Assembly (NCBI GenBank): GCA_937916345.1
Contig: CALFUE010000131.1
Span: 1-19,371, forward strand
Direction: 5' to 3'
From: an uncultured bacterium
GTDB lineage: Bacteria > Bacillota > Clostridia > Lachnospirales > Lachnospiraceae
DNA: 19,371 nt
The translations under genes were made by a program, and so were the position numbers. Shown piece by piece: positions 6,652-13,060 of the stretch (the stretch's first letter is position 1; every line of letters begins with the position of its first letter). The notes beneath the pieces are model-generated. The model made no database searches and had not been told where the DNA came from. It worked only from the letters and a program-made list of their open reading frames with translations.

Positions 6652-7830
6652 TCACCTCAAACCTATATATCTGTATTGCTCTAATTCTTTTCCGTTCTCG
6701 ATGCAGTCAAACTGCTCCTCAAACACGGCTGCCGCGTCCTCCACCGTGAAATCGCGGCCGGCCAGGCCGTAGATATAGTTGGTAGCCTCGACTCTCAGCT
6801 TTTTTTTGTACATTGCCGCCATGATCTCACATCCGAGCGGTCCTCCGTTGGCGTTGTAGCTTTCGGTGCGGTCGAGTATCGCCACCGCCCTGCAGTGTGA
6901 GAGAGCCTCTGCTATCTCCCTTCCCGGGAAGGGTCTGAACACGCGAAGCTTTAAGACACCTGCCTTTCTTCCTCTTCCGCGGAGCATATCGCAGGCTGCC
7001 TTTGCGGTACCCGCTGCCGAGCCCATGATCACCATGACGACATCGGCGTCCCCGGTCCTGTATTCCTCGAAAAATCCGTAGGAACGGCCGGATATCTTTT
7101 CAAAGCGCTTTGCCACCCCGAGTATTACCTCCGCGGAGCGCTCCATGGCGATCGCCTGATTCTTCCTTGCCTCCATGCCGTAATTCGATACGGCATAAGG
7201 TCCGACGGCGATGGGTTTTCCGGGATTCAGCAAATATTCCTCCGGATGATATTCTCCCACGAAATCCCTTACCACCGCGTCATCCAAAAGCTCGATATTT
7301 TCCACGGCGTGACTGGTGATGAAGCCGTCCTGGCAGATCATCACGGGCAGATGCACCCGCTCATCCTCGGCGATGGGGAATGCCTGAAGATAATTATCAT
7401 AAGCCTCCTGGTTGTTCTCGGCATATATCTGTATCCATCCAGTATCTCTCGCGCCCATTCCGTCAGAGTGATCGCAGTTTATATTGATGGGACCGGAAAG
7501 AGTACGATTTACAAGAGCAAGGACACATGGCATCCTGTTTGACGCCGCCAGGAGCAGCTCCTCCCACATGAGCGCGAGTCCAGCGGAGCTGGTTGCCGTC
7601 ATCGCCCTTGCTCCCGCCGCTGCTGCGCCTATGGTCGCCGACATGGATGAGTGCTCGGACTCCACAGGGATGAATTCCGTGTCCATCTCTCCGTTTGATA
7701 TGTAAGCGGACACCATCTGCGGTATCTCTGTGGACGGCGTTATAGGAAACGCCGGGAACACATCGGGGTTTACCTGTCTGATCGCATAGGAAACTGCCTC
7801 GTTTCCGCTCATTCTGTCTCTGATGGACAT
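6652..7830 (-). CDS. porA: Pyruvate/2-oxoacid:ferredoxin oxidoreductase, alpha subunit
   Basis: The alpha subunit forms the TPP-pyrimidine and CoA-side part of the active site. The 392-residue protein starts SGNEAVSYAIRQVNPD, then AFPITPSTEI and ESEHSSMSATIGAAAAGAR, with GPININCDHSDGMGARDTGWIQ further on, all hallmarks of PorA-type subunits. The length is normal and all domains appear present. AAGGAGGG at 7838-7845 sits within the last codons of the delta gene, giving a tight translational link; its stop TGA is 1 nt from this ATG. The presence of a four-subunit enzyme is notable because many relatives rely on a single-chain PFOR (nifJ). Whether one is also present lies outside the window. Confidence 0.94.
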   Translation of the reverse strand: MSIRDRMSGNEAVSYAIRQVNPDVFPAFPITPSTEIPQMVSAYISNGEMDTEFIPVESEHSSMSATIGAAAAGARAMTATSSAGLALMWEELLLAASNRMPCVLALVNRTLSGPININCDHSDGMGARDTGWIQIYAENNQEAYDNYLQAFPIAEDERVHLPVMICQDGFITSHAVENIELLDDAVVRDFVGEYHPEEYLLNPGKPIAVGPYAVSNYGMEARKNQAIAMERSAEVILGVAKRFEKISGRSYGFFEEYRTGDADVVMVIMGSAAGTAKAACDMLRGRGRKAGVLKLRVFRPFPGREIAEALSHCRAVAILDRTESYNANGGPLGCEIMAAMYKKKLRVEATNYIYGLAGRDFTVEDAAAVFEEQFDCIENGKELEQYRYIGLR

Positions 7831-7831
7831 A

Positions 7832-8134
7832 TCATCTGCCCTCCTTCATCACTATAGCATCGAAGGGACATGACTTTACACATATTCCGCAGCCCTTACA
7901 ATGATCCAGATCGAACTCTCCCCTCTTTCCGTCTTCAACGGGAATGCTGGAATCGGGGCACACCGGAGCACAAAGCAGGCACTGCTTGCACTTTACCCAG
8001 TCGATCACCGGAGTCATGGTACGCCACTCACCCGTGGGGAACTGCTCCGCGGTGCCGCCGGCAAATACCATGAGCCCCTCTGTCAGCCCGGTATGTGACG
8101 ATCTCTCATTTATCTTGCTTACATCTGTTCTCAT
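7832..8134 (-). CDS. porD: Oxidoreductase delta subunit, 2[4Fe-4S] ferredoxin type
   Basis: A 100-residue electron-transfer subunit with two classical cluster motifs: Cys49-52-55-59 (CKQCLLCAPVCP) and Cys79-82-85-89 (CKGCGICVKSCP). It would pass electrons from the beta-subunit cluster to external ferredoxin. A roughly 45-residue N-terminal segment precedes the first motif, as is usual for PorD/VorD. The start ATG at 8134 overlaps the TAA of the gamma gene by one base (TAATG), implying translational coupling. All eight cysteines are in place, so both clusters should form. Confidence 0.94.
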   Translation of the reverse strand: MRTDVSKINERSSHTGLTEGLMVFAGGTAEQFPTGEWRTMTPVIDWVKCKQCLLCAPVCPDSSIPVEDGKRGEFDLDHCKGCGICVKSCPFDAIVMKEGR

Positions 8135-8724
8135 TACCTCTGCTCCATCAATTTTGCAATAGTATCGTAGGAGATCTCCAGGGCCTTCATGTTTCCCTCA
8201 ATCACCTCAGGCTTTCTCGCGAATTTATGTTGATAGGATGCCTTCATCTCCTCCAGAAATCTGTATCTGTCCATAACTCCCGTCACAGCCACCGCCGCCG
8301 CGAGCATGGGAGAATTCGGGAAATTCTTTCCCAGAGTATCTATAGAGATCTTGCAGGCGTCAAATGCAAGCACCTTTCCCTCATAGCCATTCAGACTGCC
8401 GCGGACCTCGTCTGCCGTCTGCTTTGTGTTTATGACGATGGTGCCTTCCGTTTTCAGCCCCGCGGTTACGTCCACGGCGAATAGGAGCGTCTCGTCCAGC
8501 ACCATCACCAGATCCGGGTCGTATATGTTTGAATGTATGCGGATGAGATGATCCGACAGACGGTTATACGCGGTAATAGGCGCGCCCATGCGCTCCGGTC
8601 CGTACTCAGGAAAACCCTGTACATAAGCTCCCGTCTTGAATGCCACATCGGCGAGAAGGAGTGCGGCGGTCTTTGCGCCCTGTCCGCCTCTGCCGTGCCA
8701 TCTGATCTCTATTGTTCCTTCCAT
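8134..8724 (-). CDS. porG: Pyruvate/2-oxoacid:ferredoxin oxidoreductase, gamma subunit
   Basis: The gamma subunit of the heterotetrameric enzyme, about 196 residues, recognised by the N-terminal IEIRWHGRGGQGAKTAA and the following QGFPEYGPERMGAPI. I place the start at ATG 8724, with GGGAG at 8736-8740. An in-frame TTG at 8742 would add six residues but has no ribosome site ahead of it and overlaps that GGGAG. It lies 21 nt after the stop of the solute-binding protein gene, with no promoter or terminator in the gap, so co-transcription is likely. The order gamma-delta-alpha-beta matches the porCDAB arrangement of Thermotoga. Confidence 0.92.
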   Translation of the reverse strand: MEGTIEIRWHGRGGQGAKTAALLLADVAFKTGAYVQGFPEYGPERMGAPITAYNRLSDHLIRIHSNIYDPDLVMVLDETLLFAVDVTAGLKTEGTIVINTKQTADEVRGSLNGYEGKVLAFDACKISIDTLGKNFPNSPMLAAAVAVTGVMDRYRFLEEMKASYQHKFARKPEVIEGNMKALEISYDTIAKLMEQR

Positions 8725-8745
8725 AATAAATAATACTCCCAAATC

Positions 8746-9591
8746 TTATTTCACGCTCCCGGCGATACTCTTTGCCGGAGCCGAATCAATTATAACATAA
8801 TCTATACTGCCCTTTATCATATCCTCAGCAGCGGATACGGCGTCGGGGTAATGCACGCAGGTGACGGGCAATCCTTCAAATCCCCAATCCTCATCACCCT
8901 CACAGTAGTACTGTCCGGTAGTACCTTCCTGAACGCCCACACGGACACTCTCATCGAGGCCTCGAAGCAGTTCCTCCACCTCAATGGCATCAGTTGCCCC
9001 GTCAAACCGTGTGTCATCTGACATCGCAAGGAGCTTTTGGGATGCGTTGTAATAGGAATCCGAGAATGTGACAAACTTTTCCCGGGCTTCGCTCTTTGTG
9101 AGACCGGCTATGGCAATATCGCACTCGTGTCTCGACACGGACTCGCATACATCGTCAAAATCCATATTCACGATGACCAGCTCCCTGTCCAGATATGACG
9201 CGAGCTTTGCGGCCAGTTCCATGTCAATGCCCGAATATTTATCACCCACGGTATACTCAAAGGGCTCAAACTCCGCATTGGTGGCTACAATGAGCTGATC
9301 CCTTCCCGCATCGTACTCTGCCGGGGCAACGGCGGAGGCTATCCCATCGCCGAAGTAATGATTGCATATCTCATCGAGTGTGCCGTCATTTTTGACAGAA
9401 CCTATGAACTTGTTCACCAAAGCCAGAAGCTCCGTGTCATCCTTATCCACTCCGAAGGCATACTCCTCTTCAGTCAGTTCTGCGTCTATGACCTTTATCG
9501 TCGGTTCACTCTTTTTTTCACCACAGCCTGCCATGGTAAAACAAACGATTATACAAGCAAGAATTGCAAGATGTCTCTTAAAAAAATTCAT
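8746..9591 (-). CDS. Amino-acid-type ABC solute-binding lipoprotein, apparently circularly permuted
   Basis: A 281-residue family-3 extracellular solute-binding protein. The N-terminus is a lipoprotein signal (hydrophobic 8-20, lipobox MAGC with lipidated Cys23). Residues about 30-83 (KVIDAELTEEEYAFGV to DGTLDEICNHYFGDG) match what is normally the C-terminal end of this family. Residues about 98-281 match the normal N-terminal and central part: ATNAEFEPFEY, GIDMELAAKLA, NMDFD, DIAIAGLTKSEAREKFVTFSDSYY and IDYVIIDSAPA. The domain order is thus swapped, and the end (SIAGSVK) would join naturally to residue 31. No permease or ATPase of this type is adjacent. It is the first gene before the oxidoreductase subunits and has a strong promoter. 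Specificity is unknown; polar amino acids are the usual ligands. Confidence 0.88.
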   Translation of the reverse strand: MNFFKRHLAILACIIVCFTMAGCGEKKSEPTIKVIDAELTEEEYAFGVDKDDTELLALVNKFIGSVKNDGTLDEICNHYFGDGIASAVAPAEYDAGRDQLIVATNAEFEPFEYTVGDKYSGIDMELAAKLASYLDRELVIVNMDFDDVCESVSRHECDIAIAGLTKSEAREKFVTFSDSYYNASQKLLAMSDDTRFDGATDAIEVEELLRGLDESVRVGVQEGTTGQYYCEGDEDWGFEGLPVTCVHYPDAVSAAEDMIKGSIDYVIIDSAPAKSIAGSVK

Positions 9592-9625
9592 TTTGACCTC
9601 TTTTCAAACCGCAAAAAACTAAAAC

Positions 9626-9655
9626 ATTATACCATCATAAAGTTTGTATTGTCAA
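9626..9655 (-). promoter_or_regulatory. Promoter of the binding-protein/oxidoreductase operon
   Basis: Minus-strand TTGACA (9650-9655) and TATAAT (9626-9631) are both perfect, with an 18-bp spacer and a TGn extended -10. The -35 box begins one base after the stop codon of the DNA methyltransferase gene. A start site is expected near 9619, giving a leader of about 28 nt. A Shine-Dalgarno-like AGAGG lies near 9597-9601. Confidence 0.88.
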
Positions 9656-9656
9656 T

Positions 9657-10610
9657 TTAGATTTTCTTTCTCTTCTTCTGCTGGAGAAACTTCGTATTGC
9701 GTTCCCAAAAAACCCCATCCTCATAGCCCTGTATCCTGGGATCCTTCTCTATATCCATGAGGCGTTTCCCGGTCCATGCGCAGTAGAGCTCATTCCGCTC
9801 GATGGTGACAAAGCGCCTGCCCAGCTTTCTCGCCGTGACAGCTGCGGTGCCGGAGCCGGCAAAGGGATCGAATACTATATCTCCGGGTCCGGAGCTGGCC
9901 AGGATGAGCTTCGCGTACAGCTTTTCGGGCTTTTGAGTAGGATGATCGGTATTCTCCGCCATGGACCAGAAAGGCACGGATATGTCGTCCCAGAAATTCA
10001 TGGGACAGGTATCCCGAAACAATCCATCATCGGTCTCTTCCCAGCCCTTCGGCTCACCGTCCACGCGATAGGGCGCTATGACCCTCTTTCTGATCTTTAC
10101 CGCGTCCAGGTCGAAATGATAATCGTCTGAAACCGTGGCAAACCAGATATCCTCCATCGAATTCTTCCAGTTCGCTCTGGCACCCCTGCCCCGCTCCCTC
10201 TGCCAGGTGATACGATTCCTTAATATGAAATATTCGCTTAAAATATCGCCTATCACCATGCTGCTCTCCCAGTCACTGCAGACATAGATGCTGCTGGTAG
10301 GTTTCAGCACGGGGATCAGGGCGTTGAGCCATTCCCGGGTGTACTCACTGTAAGCGTTCCTGCTTTTTTTACTGAATTTTTTTCCGTGATAATTTTTTGA
10401 GAGATTGTAAGGAGGATCAACTATGACAAGATCCGCGAAAGCCTTTGGCAATCGCGGTATGGTGGTCAGACAGTCACCGATTATAACACAATCCTGCGGG
10501 AGGACGCCATCTTTCAGTTCCTCCTCCCGTGTACATCCGGCGAGAAATTCCCCGGCCTCCTCGATGGAGAAATCGATCGTCCTGTTTCTCTTGGCCTTAT
10601 TCTGTTTCAT
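9657..10610 (-). CDS. Beta-class site-specific DNA methyltransferase
   Basis: A 317-residue S-adenosylmethionine-dependent DNA methylase. The catalytic motif DPPYN (65-69) precedes the SAM-binding FDPFAGSGT (247-255), with HPTQKPEKL just before it. This IV-then-I order defines the beta class. DPPY is usual for N6-adenine methylation, though N4-cytosine enzymes occur in the class. The target-recognition region is the segment between them (about 80-215). The frame is open 31 codons further up, but that stretch overlaps the permease gene; ATG 10610, two bases after the permease stop, is the likely start. It lacks a clear Shine-Dalgarno and probably depends on coupling. No restriction gene is nearby. 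Two A7 runs lie at 10374-10380 and 10387-10393. The basic C-terminus ends QQKKRKKI. Confidence 0.9.
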   Translation of the reverse strand: MKQNKAKRNRTIDFSIEEAGEFLAGCTREEELKDGVLPQDCVIIGDCLTTIPRLPKAFADLVIVDPPYNLSKNYHGKKFSKKSRNAYSEYTREWLNALIPVLKPTSSIYVCSDWESSMVIGDILSEYFILRNRITWQRERGRGARANWKNSMEDIWFATVSDDYHFDLDAVKIRKRVIAPYRVDGEPKGWEETDDGLFRDTCPMNFWDDISVPFWSMAENTDHPTQKPEKLYAKLILASSGPGDIVFDPFAGSGTAAVTARKLGRRFVTIERNELYCAWTGKRLMDIEKDPRIQGYEDGVFWERNTKFLQQKKRKKI

Positions 10611-10612
10611 AT

Positions 10613-12271
10613 CTAACTCGTGAACCGGGCAGCCAGAACCCAAAAGATCGCTGCTATCGCAATATTTACCGCACAGCACAGGAGCACGAAGAACATACTC
10701 CAACCGACTGTCACGCCTATGACGACTATCACCGCATCAGGGATGAGGCCAAAGTATATGAACATTACCTGTACCATCTGCTTCAGCATCTTTCCCGCCT
10801 GCACAGGAACAGAGAGATTGATAAAGGTTCCCACGGTGGTGGCGTAGAGATCCAGAGTGATCAGCATAAGAAACATCGATACAGCCATGACAGGATCCGC
10901 CTCCATGATCACCGCCCCGATGATATACGCAGGAATCAGATCCAGCGCGCAGTTTGCGGTGCCTCCCAGCAGTGAATAAAACAGCTTTGCGCAGGAGGAC
11001 TCGGGTATCATCCTGAAGTAGTCCGTGGAAGTGTCGGCGGCCAGCGGATTTCCGAGGCTGCGGTAGAACACGAATACAGCCAGTGCAAACACCGTCACCA
11101 TGAAATCCTTCGTGTCAAAGAAATGGATTGCCGCCAGAGATACCAGGAAAGAAACCGCCAGATATGTGACAGTCGTCTTTGTCAGAACACCAAAGGCAGC
11201 GAATCTCCTGCGATTATACATAGCCTTGTAATAGAATACATTCGCGCCAAAGCCCTTGTTAAACTCATTTCTGATGAGTTTGTCCGCGTAATCCTTCCTT
11301 TTCGTGCCGGCGACTATCCCCTTGCTCTCCTGCGCCTTCCTTATCGCCTCAGCCAGCTCCTCGGAGCGCATCATTGCATCCTCGTAATAATCTCCCTTTG
11401 TGCGCGAGATTGCAAAAACCAGGATCATCAGAAAAACAGCGACACATACCAAAGAGATGCAAATGGCGCCGATATTCCCCGTAGCAGAGTATATGACCAG
11501 CGCCTTCAGCTGACCCCATACAGGGATAAACCTCGATACGTTACTTGCGAAAAAGTTTACCGCCGCCTCGCCGATCAGCAGTCCGCTGCTCTTATAATAA
11601 ACGAGGAACGCCACTGCAATGACGATGAACACTCCATAGAGAGAGTAGGAAATGATCTTTTTTACACCCGGATGATCCGAGTAGATGAGATACAGATACA
11701 CCTGAAGCAGCTTTGCGAAAAGAAAGGACAGACCCCACGCGATTATCATAAAGATCGCGTCTGCCGCCTGCAGATTGAAGAGATCGCAAAGCAAGGGTAT
11801 CTCAATAAAAAAATATACAGTCAAAAAGAGAGCCAGCGCCATCTGCATGGTGACGCGGAACATCAGTACAGACTGGGGCCTCATCGGTGATGAAAACAGA
11901 GCATGGACATCCGCAGGATTAAATATCCTGCTGGCATTTTTTTCCGCGCTCACTATATCAAAAACAAACAGCACTATTATCACCAGACCGGAAACAAGCT
12001 CAAGAAACTCCAAACTCCCGGGTTCAATACCGTAGTCACTCAGATGAAAGGGAGCAATGTCAATTTCCTCCGGAGGCTCCGTGTCTTTTTCCTCCACGAT
12101 CTGCTCCACCGTGGGAGCATCTGCTTCCTGCTTACTGAGAGTCTCTCCCAAAAAACCGATCCCTCCTCCTATAAGCATACATACGACCACAAAAATCAAA
12201 ACCCAGGTCTTCATCAGCTTTCGAAAGATCCCCAGGAAGCTGTGGAGAGCGTAGTAAGCGAACAGTCTCAT
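10613..12271 (-). CDS. ABC exporter membrane protein
   Basis: A 552-residue integral membrane protein with about 12 predicted hydrophobic segments in two clusters, roughly 22-42 to 272-292 and 366-548. A soluble acidic loop (about 45-90) follows the first segment, and a charged cytoplasmic stretch (about 290-365) lies in the middle. The pattern, with the motif NPADVHALFSSPMRP after the second segment, resembles the putative ABC exporter family seen in Clostridia. Its start overlaps the ATPase stop by four bases (ATGA), so the two should form one transporter. AGGAGGG and GGGAG lie upstream of the start. The substrate is unknown; there is no adjacent peptide, bacteriocin or drug-resistance gene to suggest one. 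Confidence 0.85.
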   Translation of the reverse strand: MRLFAYYALHSFLGIFRKLMKTWVLIFVVVCMLIGGGIGFLGETLSKQEADAPTVEQIVEEKDTEPPEEIDIAPFHLSDYGIEPGSLEFLELVSGLVIIVLFVFDIVSAEKNASRIFNPADVHALFSSPMRPQSVLMFRVTMQMALALFLTVYFFIEIPLLCDLFNLQAADAIFMIIAWGLSFLFAKLLQVYLYLIYSDHPGVKKIISYSLYGVFIVIAVAFLVYYKSSGLLIGEAAVNFFASNVSRFIPVWGQLKALVIYSATGNIGAICISLVCVAVFLMILVFAISRTKGDYYEDAMMRSEELAEAIRKAQESKGIVAGTKRKDYADKLIRNEFNKGFGANVFYYKAMYNRRRFAAFGVLTKTTVTYLAVSFLVSLAAIHFFDTKDFMVTVFALAVFVFYRSLGNPLAADTSTDYFRMIPESSCAKLFYSLLGGTANCALDLIPAYIIGAVIMEADPVMAVSMFLMLITLDLYATTVGTFINLSVPVQAGKMLKQMVQVMFIYFGLIPDAVIVVIGVTVGWSMFFVLLCCAVNIAIAAIFWVLAARFTS

Positions 12272-12972
12272 TCTCCCTGCCCTCCTGTGATCTCAAAGAA
12301 CAGATCCTCCAAAGATTCTCCGCGCTCGTCGAGCTGCTGCTTTGTGATATCTATCTTTAAGGCGCCCTTTTGCATGATAAGGGTGCGATCCCAGAGCATG
12401 TCCACGCTGTCGATGATATGCGTGGAAATAAGGAGAGTCCTGCCCTCTTCGTGCATGCGCATTATGATGTCCTTCAAAGCCTTGATGGCTGCCGGATCCA
12501 GACCTATCATGGGCTCGTCCAGCATCAGTACCTTCGGCTGGGGAAGGAGTCCCATGCAAAGATTTAATTTCTGCTGCATTCCCTTGGAGAGCTCATCGCC
12601 GAATTTTTTCCTTTTGTCGGTCAGCTCAAAGGTGTCCAGAAGTTCATTTATCCTGTCCTTGTAACCCTTCAGCTTGTAGGCTCTGGCGAGAAATTCCATG
12701 TGTTCGTATACGGTGAGATTCGGATAGAGCGAGGGCATCTCGGGGACGAAGCCCAGTATCCTTCTGGCCTCCGGGGTCTTGTTATCGATACCGTCGACCG
12801 AGATGACACCCTGATATTTGAGGAACCCGATTATAGATTTCATGATGGTGCTTTTCCCCGCACCGTTTGGTCCCAAAAGAATAGTGACCTCTCCGTCTCC
12901 CAGTGTAAATGTGACATCGTCACAGGCAGTTACTTTGCCATAGTTCTTTGTTACATGGCTGACCGCAAGCAT
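12268..12972 (-). CDS. ABC transporter ATP-binding protein
   Basis: A 234-residue nucleotide-binding domain that would energise the membrane protein encoded downstream. Motifs: Walker A GPNGAGKST (34-42), a Q-loop in which Glu replaces Gln (VPEMPSLYP, about 76-84), signature LSKGMQQKL (128-136), Walker B VLMLDEP (148-154) and the H-loop STH (183-185). The Glu-type Q-loop and the LSKGMQQ signature are typical of exporter-type ABC-2 ATPases of the CcmA/NatA group. GGAGGAGGAA at 12980-12989 supports the start. It is the first gene of the ATPase-permease-methyltransferase unit. Confidence 0.94.
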   Translation of the reverse strand: MLAVSHVTKNYGKVTACDDVTFTLGDGEVTILLGPNGAGKSTIMKSIIGFLKYQGVISVDGIDNKTPEARRILGFVPEMPSLYPNLTVYEHMEFLARAYKLKGYKDRINELLDTFELTDKRKKFGDELSKGMQQKLNLCMGLLPQPKVLMLDEPMIGLDPAAIKALKDIIMRMHEEGRTLLISTHIIDSVDMLWDRTLIMQKGALKIDITKQQLDERGESLEDLFFEITGGQGE

Positions 12973-13025
12973 TGTCAGGTTCCTCCTCCATAGAAAGTCA
13001 AAACAGCCAAATACGCCGAAACTGA

Positions 13026-13054
13026 ATTTTACAACAAATACCCGCTTATTGCAA
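13026..13054 (-). promoter_or_regulatory. Promoter of the ABC exporter/methyltransferase operon
   Basis: Minus-strand TTGCAA (13049-13054, 4/6) and TAAAAT (13026-13031, 5/6) are separated by 17 bp. They lie in the 88-bp gap after the LicD-fusion gene, with a start expected near 13019. No terminator is visible in this gap, so some read-through from the LicD unit is possible. Confidence 0.6.
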
Positions 13055-13060
13055 CAGTGC

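Noticed and set aside
10611..10703. 31-residue N-terminal extension of the DNA methyltransferase
   Set aside because: It overlaps the 3' end of the permease gene and has no family similarity; the ATG at 10610 lies just after the permease stop.
11123..11890. 255-codon plus-strand frame inside the ABC permease
   Set aside because: The complementary strand encodes a coherent 12-segment membrane protein; the plus-strand translation is Arg/His-rich without domain features.
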